A stretch of 64,000 nucleotides of DNA from Sycobia sp. Sy_11. Its lineage: Eukaryota > Arthropoda > Insecta > Hymenoptera > Epichrysomallidae. The first letter of the stretch is position 1. Each line of letters begins with the position of its first letter. A program made the position numbers and the translations under genes. Under the pieces are notes generated by a model. It saw nothing but the letters and a program-made list of their open reading frames with translations, ran no database searches and was not told where the DNA came from. The stretch lies in the NCBI GenBank assembly GCA_018907035.1, contig JACCIC010000005.1, forward strand, positions 2,072,501 through 2,136,500. Reading direction: 5' to 3'. This document shows, in pieces, positions 26,504-39,300 of this stretch.

Positions 26504-29500
26504 ATTCATAGTTACTCATTTAAGAACATATTTATTTCGTCTCGAAATTTCAAAGCAATAACATTTCATTGCAAGTTGCTCAATAATTCTAGTAGTCTTT
26601 AGCAAGCATGTAACTACGCTCTTTAATTGCCACATCAATTAGTAAGATAATTCTGTTTTACAACACTATAAAGTCACATAAATAACGGAATAATTATGTA
26701 GCGAAATACTTAAATGGTATATGTGGAGAAAAAAAAATTTTAAACACAAGAACGCTCGCGTATTTTGGATAAACCACTAACTTATTAGTATATGAAAAAC
26801 TAAAAATTAATACTTCTGAGTAATCAAAAAAAAAAAAAAATAGTTTAGATTTTATTTCAACAATGAAATCAAAATTATATTACCGCTTTAGCGATATTGA
26901 ATTGGAAGTAAGTTAACTGACTTGCTTTATTTATACGAGATTTTCATACAATTATAATTATACAGAATATAGAGCAAGTGCGTTAAAACATTTTTAAAAA
27001 TGAATTTTTCTCAAGTATATTAATAATAAAACATTTTCATTATTAAATAGTTTTAAATAATATTATAGATGTCATAAATAATCTAAAGATAATTGAAATT
27101 AAGCATTTGAAATATAAATAAAATTATTATCACAGAGTATGCTTAAATCATTTGTACGATCGATGAAATCGGCAGAAGTTTCTTACGTGTACCATATTCA
27201 ACATTGTCTTAATATTATTTTACTGTGATATTATGCAATCGTCATTCAATATAACACAATAAAATATTTTTCTGAAAATATAAAATATTTTGAAGAACCA
27301 CCCCGGCCAGTAGAAATGAAATGCTATCGCTAATTTCTCATTCGCTCCAGAACCTAACGCCGGTACGCGCCCGTCGTCTTCGGGCGGCCGCTCACCCGCG
27401 GTAGCCGGCGCGGCCGCAGCCGGAGCCGCGGTCGCGGCAGCTGGCGGTGCTGCCGCAGCCGCCTCCGCCGCCGGCCGATACTCCAGCAATCCGACGTACA
27501 GCAAGGGCAAAGCCGTGACCGACGAGGATCTCGAGAAGCTCGCCGAGGCGCTTTTCATCAAGGACTCGAACAACGCGTACAAGTACATCACCATGAATCT
27601 GCAGAAGACGACCACCGGCAACAGCCCGAAGGACGAGGCCCCCGAACCGTAAGCCAGTCTATCATACGTCTGTATATGGCGCGTTGAATTGTGCTTGAAA
27701 AGATACGTTCGGAGTACGAAGCTCGTAATTCGGGAGATTTTCCTTTTGTCCAATTATCGATACTATAATGGTCTTTATTTGTTCTATACATGAATTTTTG
27801 GAAACTCGATAGAAGCGCGCGATTTCTTTAGAATTGAAGGATAACATCGATAGCATTTACCATATTTGCGATAATTTTGAGATAACGAGTTGTTCTGAAT
27901 GAGCAGTCATGAGACACACCACGTGCTCAACAGTTTGAAAAGTAACATATACTAGAAAAACGTTCCAAATTCTCATCGCTTTGAAATTTTACACAATAGA
28001 TACATCGGCTGTTCAAATCTCAAAGTTCACTTGTCAAGCTTCTATTAATAAATCAACGAGTTCTAACGAACCGAATAAAAACCGAATGAATGGGGTATAA
28101 TTTAATTGGAATTTGAGTTTGTGCCCAGCGTATTGAATTTCATTTTACGAATTTCTAATGTCAGCTTCAAATTCAGCAACCTTGAAAATTGTCTATCAAA
28201 GTAAGCCTATCGGATATGGGTGGTAAATTTGGTCCATTTTAAGCGAACTTGCATTATCTCCAAAATGATCCTTGTAATTTTTTTATGTACTAGCACTCTC
28301 CCATCCCTAACATGTCGTACTTTCTTACATGAAATTTTACGCTTACTACTGAATTTAGAAAAAGAATAATATTGAAATCCAAAAAGTCCTAATTAATCTA
28401 CGTCCGCAAATGAGTAGTTTGTTCTTAATTATGGTTTGAAGATTAACCGAATTTGCGAACGTTATATAACATAAGCAGGTACTAACCCGCTTTATTCTGA
28501 GAAATAAGCCAAGACTTCATGAATAATACTAATTTTGCGTTGTAAACAAACAGCTGACAAACGCATATTAATGGAGATATGGTGCTCAAAGTTCACACGG
28601 ACATCAAGCAAGGTTGTACTAATATAGAGAAAAAAAATTTACCGATTCAGTTTAAACGCGGTGTTTATATGCACCCGTCCGGGTCAAATTTTATCATATG
28701 GTAATTTGTCAACAGATTAGCAATTGCTTGGTAACAATTAGATAATAATTCGGAAAGTTTTTGGCTTGACATGTTATTTTTTCTTGGAATCCGATGCCAA
28801 AATTAGATATCAAATTTACTTTTAATTTATTTAAACAGAAATACTATAACTGCAAGTATAAAGAAGTACAATGTCTTTGAAATGGAAACACATTAGGTCC
28901 TATAATTTTCCAGGGCTCATTTTCGAGGTAATCGAAGTTACCACACTCTCTCTGGATCAAATACGTTACCAATATCTTATAGCATCTATAAGACTAAAGA
29001 TTTTGTAATAATTATAATTCTCATTTTAATACCTGTACTAAACACGTTAGAATACGAATCTATAAAAACAGTCTTGGGGGGGCGGGAAAGGTTGAAACAG
29101 ATTCCAAATTTTTCTTTTTCTATAATTTTATTAAACTTGTGGTTCTTCCAATTCAGCCTGTTCCAGGTAAAACAAGAAGCCTTCCAAATCCCCACGATTC
29201 AGAAGGTCCTCTCCATCTACGACAATTATAAGCTGGACACCCGCGAGAACGAGTACATAAGCCCGGCTCAGCGCCAGGAGGAGAGCCTCCTGATCGACAC
29301 GTTCCTCAGCACTAACGTCATGTCCGCGGCGATGCGCTTCCTCGCCGATAAGGGCATGATCAACAAGGACTACTACGAGTACAAGGACCGACTGCGCACG
29401 ATATGGTTCAATCTTTACTCGCGGGGCGAGGGCAAGATCGGCAGCACCGGCTTCGAGCACGTCTTTATGAACGAGCTAAAGCTGGGCAACGAGGTCTCGG

Positions 29501-30754
29501 GCCTCCATAACTGGATCTACTTCAACGCGGAGGAGCTGAAGAAGAGGCTCGACTACCTTGGATATATCAAGAAGGTCGATCTTGGCAATGTGAGTATATG
29601 GATAGACGTAAATAATGACCGTTAATATATTTGATGATAATCTATGCACAACACCACGATGGTACATGGAAACATAGACCATGAGATATTTTTTAAGATC
29701 CTATTAGTGGGGAGATCCGAACATTTCTTTATGTATTAAAAAAAGAAAGGTGTTTAAGTAGATGTAAAATAGAAATCCATATCTTTTTCTTATTTCAGCA
29801 GATTTAAAATTTCAAAGCACAGACCTCTCTATATCGGGTAAAATCCTGATTAGAAAATTCGAATTATATGGGAAAATTAGTTGGATTACTGATTAGAATC
29901 TAGGCCTGAACTGAATATTTGTGGAAAATATTTCCGCACGATATCTTATTACAGTTATTAATTAGTGACTTTATTATAAAACATAAAATATATGTACTAC
30001 ATATTTGAATCAATCACATTTTTACAATGTATTGATGTAAAATTATATGTTTTTGCAAAACTGCAACTCAAACATAAAATTTCCTACAGACAGGGGTGTT
30101 ATTTTAATAATTTACTATACTAATGCTATTCATTTTAATTTTAGTATACTGATTTTGGAAATACAAACTCAGAAAGTTTCAATTTTCTCATTCTAATTAT
30201 TTCCCCTATTAAATGATATCTAAAACATTTTCTCTCTTACTTTTAAGTTTTAAAATATTAATATCTTCTTCTTAAAAAATTTCATTTTAATTTTGTGTTT
30301 TTATAGTATAAAAATTCGGAATTTCCTCAGAATTTTCTTCTTCGCCGATAATTACATTTTTACAAAACAAAGCATTCATGACAATTTGAACATGTCAGGT
30401 TTTGAAAATTACATATCCTTCGAGAGCCTAGGTTGATAGTTTACAGTTTTTATACTTAAGTTTTGTACATCTACAAGTTTTTCCATGAATTCTCATCGCT
30501 CGTTTTTCGTGCACGCAGTCAAGCTAAATGTGGTTTTACCAAAGCTACCAGATAAGTTTCAAAGCACCTGCCAGCAGACTAAATTATTTTCTTTTTTTGC
30601 AAGTAGACTGCATGATCATAAATCTCGAAAAGAAAAACGACGAAAGATAATATGAATATTTTCATTTAAACATTTTTTTTAGTTATCTTATAAAATTATC
30701 ATTTTATTTTACAATAAGTATAGGTATATATATACATATACACTTATTGTAAAA

Positions 30755-30797
<43 letters not shown>

Positions 30798-31352
30798 TAT
30801 TTTATAAAGAAATGCAAAATATCTTCTCTTTACTTGAAAGACTCGGTATAATTTTTCTCTCTCTTCGTGTGTATATATCTGTAATTTCTTCCTTGTCCCG
30901 TAATGTTACCCTCTCAAACATGATATAACACGATCACGCGCACGCGATAATTAAAAAAAAAAATATTGAGGAAACACATCGACATCGTTCCAGTTCATAT
31001 AAAATAACCCGATTCTTGCATCAATCACCTGTCGATTAAAGAATCATGAATCATTCGAATTCGATATATAACGTATGAATATATGTATATAATATGATGT
31101 ATGTATTATCCGTCGCAGAAAGCGGCAATCGTGAAGGCCCATGTGAAGTTCAACGGCATCGACAAGCCGGTGACCAACGTCTTCGTCGGCACCTCGCCTG
31201 AGCTCGAGATGGCCCTGTACACGGTCTGCTTCTACACGAGGCCCGACACCCCGTGCCCGGTCTCCCTCGGCGGCACCAAGTTCAACATCATCACCCACAA
31301 GTTCAAGTACCGCGGCAAGGACCTGATTGGCTCCGCCTATCCCGAGATATAA
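17057..31352 (+). CDS. EndoU: secreted EndoU-family (poly-U-specific) endoribonuclease
   Basis: Eleven exons join in phase to 677 aa: 17057-17108, 20939-21433, 24643-24702, 24828-24887, 25354-25413, 25518-25565, 25643-25699, 25788-26024, 27351-27648, 29157-29589, 31119-31352. Exon 1 is a classic signal peptide (MRSLHLLILILSLSLVVG), so entry to the secretory pathway is expected. Residues about 18-430 are a low-complexity Pro/Ala/Ser/Gly linker, partly built from duplicated micro-exons. The XendoU domain starts near VTDEDLEKLAEALF and runs to the C-terminus. The catalytic triad of the family is present: His557 (GFEHVF), His573 (GLHNWI) and Lys616 (IDKPVTN, before FVGTSPE). The family cuts RNA at uridines, leaving 2',3'-cyclic phosphates. 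The terminal TAA follows SAYPEI. The first intron is 3.8 kb. The family call is firm; the linker exon set could miss a further micro-exon in 21434-24642. Confidence 0.9.
24643..25699 (+). repeat. duplicated phase-1 micro-exon cassette in EndoU linker
   Basis: Five consecutive exons of 60, 60, 60, 48 and 57 nt all start and end in phase 1. They encode variants of one Pro-rich unit of about 16-20 residues: SRPASVPGSPAGHQPSAAP, TRPASVPATPTAQFPVVAP, GKPTSVPGTPTGQLPAVAP, NKPASASGQSPAVAP and GQPSPLPGSLTGHQTPHS. Each has its own GT-AG introns. The exon starting at 25788 retains a related ARPASPGAPHQ stretch. Because every unit is symmetric in phase, any can be skipped or included without shifting the frame. 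Origin by repeated exon duplication is inferred. Confidence 0.85.
26038..26069. repeat. (CA)n microsatellite
   Basis: A CA run directly after the donor of EndoU exon 8. Confidence 0.95.
26221..26314. repeat. compound (GTAT)n-(TA)n microsatellite
   Basis: About ten GTAT units followed by a long TA run, in EndoU intron 8. Confidence 0.97.
26449..26500. repeat. (TA)n microsatellite
   Basis: A pure TA run in EndoU intron 8. Confidence 0.97.
28200..28990. mobile_element. TIR element, copy 1 of 3 (non-autonomous)
   Basis: The left end (CCTATCGGATATGGGTGGTA, then TTTGGTCCA and ATTATCTCCAAAATGATCC) is matched, inverted and diverged, by the right end at about 28893-28988. Read from the minus strand, the right end gives GCTATAAGATATTGGTAACG, TTTGATCCA and ATTACCTCGAAAATGAGCCC. 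The arms are about 90 bp. It lies inside EndoU intron 9 and has no coding sequence. Related ends occur at 37215-37520 and 38430-39390. Confidence 0.6.
30706..30755. repeat. inverted repeat (hairpin) in EndoU intron 10
   Basis: Arms ATTTTACAATAAGTATA and TACACTTATTGTAAAAT pair at 16 of 17 positions around a 16-base AT-rich loop. The hairpin lies just before a (TA)n tract at about 30754-30794, some 360 bases upstream of the final exon. Confidence 0.7.
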
Positions 31353-32635
31353 GGCGAACGACGTGCGCGCGATGAAATTTTTTTCTAACAATGCCCCAGA
31401 CTTCTTATATATATATAAATTGACAGAAGGCAAATTGCTTGATAATGTAACAGTTTATCGAAGAGGAGCGACGTAGAAGTTGTATTGGACAAGCTAATGG
31501 CTAATAATTTAGTAAAGAATTGTTCGATTTATTTAATGGTAAATGAAATTAAATTCAACTTGTATCTCGTTGCATATAATACGTATTCATTGTGCGCAAA
31601 AGTAATATTATATTACAGTGATTTAAGACCATGCAAAGCGATCGATTTAGCTTAAATGAAACAATCTCGGAGATTTACACATTTTTGAATTCTGAACAAT
31701 TATATTCGATCATAAACTCATAGATTGTAAAACTCGACATTAAAAAAAAATCATTTTTATTGTTTTACAAATTATTCTACGTCTAACGCCAGAAAATTAT
31801 ATTTGTCAAGATATGTATATAATTCGTATCTTTATATATACTCGAAAGTACATGAAATGCTTGTCAACGCTTGTAAATACATGACTTTTATTAATGACAG
31901 ATTATCGACGATGATTTAATGAGACCTGTGATTTTAAAGAGATTATGAATAAAAACAATTACGACAATCAATAAATTATTCTTTTACATGCACCTAACCA
32001 TAAATTTTACAACATATGCCAGTGTATTTTCGATAAGGCTCGCTCCATAAATTTTGATATACTAATATATTTAATTATGATAGATCAGAGATAAACGCCT
32101 ACTCAAATATAGAATAGTATATACACGGGCATAATGTTCAAATACTATTTAAACTTTTTACACATTTAATGATATTTGAGAAAATTTGGATATAACTTTT
32201 TGGAGCAAAAGATTTATCAATAAAAATTATACGATGCTTCGATAAATTAGATAAAAACATAATGTTTTATGTACATGAATGAATAAGTTCATTTATTTAA
32301 TAAATTTATTTTTTTGTCATTATATATGCATTATAATTTTTTTTTAAACATATTTCATTTACTACTCTTATACTATACTATTTATATACCTTTCATAATT
32401 TTAATAATTATTTTTATATTCACGACGATTGAAACTTAAGACAAAAGAGAGCCAATTTGTAAGTTGTCTTATAGTGCGATAAGGCTACTATTAGAATATT
32501 TTTTAATTTTGCCCAGGACTGTACAAGTTTGGCCAGTGCGCCAGTCACAACCATTTGTATTTATATAGTCCCGACAGCCACTTAATAAAACTCGGAGCGT
32601 GTGCGTTGAATCAAACTACTGTGGATCCAATCAAG

Positions 32636-32638
<3 letters not shown>

Positions 32639-32694
<56 letters not shown>
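32639..32694. repeat. (TA)n microsatellite
   Basis: A pure TA run. It interrupts what may be a minus-strand coding relic. Confidence 0.97.
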
Positions 32695-32699
<5 letters not shown>

Positions 32700-33281
32700 C
32701 ATGCCTCTTCTGTATAGGCCTTCAAATAAAAATCCCATCGATGACAATTTATGTTTAATGAATTCCAGTACAGTAGGCAGCTCGGGTGATCCACGCACGG
32801 GGTCCAAAATTAAAGCTTGCGCTATAGATGCACGTGTATAATGTACAGATGTACGCATCAAATGGACGTTGTAACTGTTTTTTTTTTCTTTTTGTTTTAT
32901 TTCAGAAAACTTTATAATATAACAAAATCAGCGCGTATTTCTCAATAAAAAATTTCAACATCAAAAGATACAAGATATAATTTGCTGATACGGCTGTACG
33001 CGCCACCAGTGCGTATATATATAAATATATATATAGATATGGATATATTATAAAGCCAACAGATAAGAGCCGACGAAAGCCAAGTATAGACTCACCTCGG
33101 GGACGCTCGCCAGTTAGATGGGTTTTATCGCCGTCCGCGCGAGACCGTGGTGCGCCCATCGCAAAAGTACAACATACACATATATATAGATATAGAGTTG
33201 TTTCGGTAACGTATACGTATACGGAGTAAACGCCGTGTAAAAGCATTCACCCCACCCCCCTCCCATCCACGCGGAAGTTAC

Positions 33282-33282
33282 C

Positions 33283-33353
<71 letters not shown>
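33282..33353. repeat. (TA)n microsatellite
   Basis: A nearly pure TA run broken once by CATA at about 33300. It ends about 45 bases upstream of the DHTKD1 start codon. Confidence 0.95.
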
Positions 33354-33360
<7 letters not shown>

Positions 33361-33399
33361 GGCATACACAGGCGAGGAAGCATCAGCCGTCCCAGCACC

Positions 33400-36300
33400 A
33401 TGTACAGGAATTTGCGCGCGGTCGTCGGGCCGAGGTCGTCGGCCAGATGGGAGGGCCTGCTGGAGGCGGGCGGGCGCGAGACCGGGAGATCAAGCGCGCC
33501 GGGCAGGCTCTATCAGAGCGCCGCCGGCGTCTACGGATACCGCGACAGGAAGCCGAGGCAATTCGAAGGCAGGTACTCGTTATATATACGTATACACGTA
33601 TCCATAAACATTCTCAGGTAAAATGAGATTTAATTATTATACGCTTCTGTTGATAATTGTATACATGTGCGCGCACACACACACACACAAACGCGCGCAC
33701 ATGCACGAAATGTCTCAAGAGTTATACACAGTTCGAACAATTCGTAATAAATTCCAGGTGAAAGAAAAAACTTCGTTACATAACGAACGAAGGCTCAAAG
33801 CGTACATATACACCTTATATACTGTATATCACCACTATTAATTCACGCACGTGCGGATACGCACGCACTGTGCGCGCGCGCGCGCACACACACACACACC
33901 CATTGCATTATTATATTGCCCGATTATATATATATATATATATATACCTATGCACATGTACACAATACAGTGCCCAAGGAGGAGCTGGAGGCGCGCGCGA
34001 GGCAGAGCAACCTCTACCGGCTGATCAGCGCCTACCGCGAGTACGGGCACAAGCGGGCGCGGGTCGATCCGATCGCGCTCGCCTCGCCGTCGTCGGGGCC
34101 CGCCGCGGAGCCGCTGCCCGAGCTGAGGCCCGAGCGCTACGGCCTCGGGCCCGGTGACCGGGTCAGCCTGAGGGGCCTGCTGGCGGGGACGCGGCCGGGC
34201 GGCGACGGGGCCGCCGCCGAGCCCGAGGGAACGGTGGCCGAGGCGGTCGAGCTCCTGGACCGGATCTACAGCGGCAGCATCTCGGCGGAGTTCGCCCATC
34301 TCGAGGTGTGCGCCCCGGAGTGGGAGTTTGGGGAGGTGGCGGAGGTGGAGGAGGAGGAGGAGGAGGGAGGGAGGGGGGGCGGAGGATCGATGAAATTCTC
34401 GCTGCGCGCGGGCTCTAATGAAGCCCGGCGCGTCGACGTGGAGACGTCTGTAGGAATCTCGATCGATTCCCGTGGAATTTTTATGGGATAAAAGGGACGA
34501 GAATTTCAATGAGCGCTCGAATAGTCGTGCAATTAAAGAATTTGAGCGACATGTGAATATCCGCGCTTGTCGTTTTCATATTATATCTATACATATTATA
34601 GCATTTTGAAATTTCATAATAAAATATCGATATAATGATACAAAAAAAAAGAAAAATTAGATTCTCATATAGCTAGATAAATAATTAAATATTATTTGTT
34701 GAACGATGTTATACCGATGTATACATAACTTGTCGAAATGGAGCTGACACTATTTAGAAAGTTTGATTAAGAATTCTTTGAGAAAGTAACGAGCAAAGAA
34801 ATTTTCACGCGCATTGTGGTAGTAATATTTCTCTTCAATTAAAAATTGCACTTATATATGCTGACTATTGAAAATGAAATTAACAGAGGGTTTTATCTAA
34901 CAGTCATTATACAATAATCTAGTTATAATAATAAATAATATAATGACAGTCAGATTGTCCTTGTTTCTAATCATCATCGTAGAATTTGACATTGAAATTA
35001 CTACTAGAAAAAAATTAATTCAAAATAAAATAAAATAAAAATAAAAATTACAAATTAAAAATAAATATAAAATAATTTATATGTTATGTGAGTAAAGGAC
35101 AACCTGACTCCTTCCACCGTCTAAATTGACCTTCGTTGTTGTCCGATGTTTTTAACCGCTACCGTTTAACTTCGGGGTCTAAACTCATTAATTTAATAAT
35201 AAATTGATTTTATAAATTAATAATAATTTAATTTATAAAATTAATTTAATAGTTTTCTTTATCGTAATGTATATGCTACTTTTGAAGAGCAATTTTTAAC
35301 ATTACTCTAAAGCTGATCTACAACACAACCTTTTAAGAAAGATGCTTTATTCTCATGCGAGCGATATCTCAGAATTCGTTTACTTAAAATAAAAAAGATT
35401 TACTCAATATGACATATTATTATATACTGTATTATAAATAATGACTTTTCGAAATTTTGGAATCTATAGTGTTCATAACATGAAATGTATTAAAGAAGCA
35501 AAAATACTTTCAATTAAGGGCTAAAAGAATGATTTATATGAAGTTCATCTAAAAAAGACTTTCCACACTTATTTGTCCATTTTTTTAAGAAATCCTGCGC
35601 TCGTTGATTTTAAAACGTAATTTTCAGAAAAAAGTCTTCAAAATACATTTCAAATGCTCAGAAATGCCTTTCTAAATTTGCGCATAGGCTTATCCACCAT
35701 TTTTTATCTGGTTAGCTCGAAATTTTAGATAAATGTGTATAATGTATAGACATATTACGAAAACGACATAAAAACAGCAACTATATATATAAATTCTATA
35801 TACAGATCCCTTGAAATTCAAGTAGATTTTGATCCTCACAATAATTTATCGCACTTATATCGGGTTCAATAATACTTTTATCGTTCTTAACAAAAATAAA
35901 AAAAAGCATCCACGATAAAGTTCATTGGACTACTGACTCGGGCTCGATCGAACTCTCGTATTACAAAAAGCCGTTATTTCATCAACGTAAAATTATAAAC
36001 TATATACGCGCGCGCATATGAAACATCGCCTATAAAGTATTTTTAATCAAAACTTCCGCCCTATGCGCCCGCTCGCCGCTCCCCAGACCGAGGAGGAGAG
36101 GGAATGGTTCGCCAAGAATTACGAGGAGTGCTTCCACGAGCCCGTGGACGACGAGACGAGGCGGGCCATTGCCCGGGAAATGCTGAAGGGCCAGGCCTTC
36201 GAGAAATTCATGGCCGTGAAATTCGTCTCGGTGAAGAGATACGGGGGCGAGGGCGCCGAGAGCATGATGGCCTTCTTCTACGAGCTGTTCAGATTGGCGG

Positions 36301-39300
36301 CAAAAGGTCAGAGAAATTTTCCTGCACGCACGACCGTATTATACGTATTTTAATTTAACTGCAATATGAAAAATGAACGAGACAGACACTTTTCAATTCC
36401 AAGATTAATAAATTACGAGCGGATTTTTTTTTCTCATCATACAGAAGAATTCGAATTTTGCTATATCGATTTTCTATGTACTTTAAGGTCTATAAAGTGC
36501 ATTTGAAAAATTACAGCCAATGTAGAATAATCCTTGTTCTTCAAATCGAAAGCGAAAATTTGTATAGAAGCTTTTGAAATTTTAGAAATTCTAGAACTAA
36601 AGCGAAACGGATCGCTTTATCTCTTAAAAGCATTAAAATACATATTATCTTCTGAGCGTATACCTTATCGCATTGGCGGCTGTGGTTTACATTACAAAAA
36701 TTTAAAAATGATGCAATTATCTTACTTCAGAATTATGAAACATTATTATAACTGATTTACACATTGTTTACGGTAATAATAAGTCAGGAAATATCCCGAA
36801 TAATATTGTCTAATATGTTGCTGGCTTGTATCTGTAAAGTAAATTATAAAATAATTTTTCAAAATTTACAGATGATTAACATTAGAATTATAATATAACT
36901 TCATATAATGATCATTAAACTCACAAATACTCGCAACGAAAGTATATCACCTTTCGGAAGCCGTTTTTTTTATTGAAAATTGAATCATCTTTATTCTTTA
37001 TTACTAATTCTAACGTTCAAAATTTCCTTTGTTATGTTTATGTGCCATATTCATACATTTTCATTTATTTTCCCAAAAGTATACATCATAATGTAACTAT
37101 ACGTGAATGCATTCTCATATTTATATTATTTCACTTGAATATACGAATGCACAAGTACGTTCAATAAATGAAGCATTTGATAAACAATATGAATTGGACA
37201 AGAAGTAATGTAAAATCAGACATGATTGACACATTTGGTCAAAATTGTGTGAGATAACTCTGACTATCTCCAACTTGAACCCTGTAAATTTTTAGGACCT
37301 AATGTTCTTCCCCTCCCAAATATTATGATTGACCATATAAAATACACGCAATTATAGAAAACTATGTTTATTTTCAGCAATAATGTAGCTTATTTTATGA
37401 ATGAAAAATTATTGGGTCATAAAAAATTACAGGTGTTTATTTTAATCGAGGTAACTAAAAGTATAGCTCACTTAATTTGGACCCAATCTCTCACCCATAT
37501 CTGATAGCCTCTCCATATTAGATAAACGTTTAATATTTAGTCTGTATAGTACTGCATTATAAAATTCACTACACGGTGCATCCACTCCTAATACTTATTT
37601 AGTTGCTCAGTTATAATTAACGAATCAATGTTATCTAAAGTTTCAACGAAGCAATGAATTAATAATATGCATCGGGAGAGTATACATACATAATAAAAAA
37701 TCTATACCAATGTATAATTAAGAAAAATTTTGAGCTTTAGCATTACCTATTCTAGAGGTTCTCTATTGAAATATGAATAATTCAGATGAATGAAGTTCAT
37801 TAACAACTACGATCAACAATTGAGATACGTCGCTGGCCCATCGGCTTTAATAATAATAGTAATAATACTCCAGGCAGATTTTATTCGCATTTAATATCAA
37901 ACTTTCGCATAGCGGAATGCAGATACCTTGAAGGAGCTGGTATTCGCAATGCCCCACCGTGGCCGACTGGCCTTCCTCATCGGAATGCTGAAATTCCCGC
38001 CGGAGACCCTGTTCCGTAAATTGCGCGGTCTCTCGGAATTCCCGGACGACGCCAGGGCAACCGGTGACGTGATAACCCACTTCGTCTCGCTTACCAAGCT
38101 CGCTTACGGCGAGGACAGTGTCCAGGTCAGCATGGTTTACAATCCATCGCATCTCGAGGCGGCGAACCCCGTATCGATGGGCAGGACGCGCGCTCTCATG
38201 CAGATCTACGGCGACGGGGCTTATTCGAAGGACGGAGCGACCGAATGGAGCGACAAGGTTTTGAACGTGCAGGTATATACGTGGCAATAAAAATCGTTCC
38301 GGACGATTCGATCGTTTTTGTCTATTGGCCGCTATGCAGAATTTTCGTTTCGATATATAATAATAATACACAATAATAATAAACACTAATAACAAACAAT
38401 AATAAACACATATTCAATATTAAACAGCATGCTGGTTATAATTGACGAATTTAGTCCAGATTGAGCGAGATAATTCTGATTAGTTCCAAAAAAAGCCCTC
38501 TAAAGTTTTATAACTGTTGTTGACATTCCAGGTCAATTATATTCAATAAAGTTTGTCATTTTGTTATAAAGAAATTAACGTTGTCACAACACTTGGAAAT
38601 TGTCCAAATTTTCTATTACAATTTAAGAAGCGTGCCGCTATATTTATAAGGAACCTTATGTAATGGATATGATCTTTGTGTCGTTCCTAACGAGCGACAT
38701 TTAATTCATAAGTTGGAAAGTGAATTGACTTTACTCGATTGTAAGTCATCGAAGAGAACTTCTAATTGACGCAGTGTCGTGGTATCGAATAAATTGTCGC
38801 TATTCAGTCAAGTGTAACGACTAACGATAATGTGTCGATTCTGCAAGAAAGGCTAATTATGTAGCAACAACGATTCTCGAATTCTATCTTATTTGGACAA
38901 GTTTTAGTCGTAATAACTTGTTCGTCGCAAAATAGCAAATCTTACGGAATATAATTGACGTTGAATGTTAATAATTTGTTAATGGGCAGGGACATGACAA
39001 CTTTGAGCAAACTAAGATCTATTATTCTCAATGGTAAATCCTATACTTATATATACAATTCGTAATTAAATACTATGTAGTTAGATGAAATTTTCTGATG
39101 AGAAATTTTATTGAAGCTATATATGTCCACAAATGAGTTTAGTTTCTTATAATTATTGTCAATTGAAGCTCAACCAACTGAAAACATGTTATAACGCTTT
39201 TAAAATATACCGATTTATTCATTGAATATAATCCTTTGACTATTTGAATTCGTTAGAGAGACGCATAAAGAGAATCACCAATTGTAAATAAGAAAATATA

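Larger units (their letters stand above)
31353..33399. other. EndoU-DHTKD1 intergenic region
   Basis: It is AT-rich. The first canonical AATAAA I see after the EndoU stop is at 31948-31953. It also contains (TA)n arrays at 32639-32694 and 33282-33353. On the minus strand about 32695-32850 reads protein-like (HYTRASIAQALILDPVRGSP, continuing ELPTVLEFIKHKLSSMGF) without an identifiable family or clear splice sites; it may be a relic. A C-rich segment at 33247-33275 lies upstream of the DHTKD1 start. Confidence 0.45.

Noticed and set aside
33838..34509. 223-codon minus-strand frame opposite DHTKD1 exon 2
   Set aside because: It is antisense to a clearly conserved DHTKD1 exon. The frame is open only because of GC richness.
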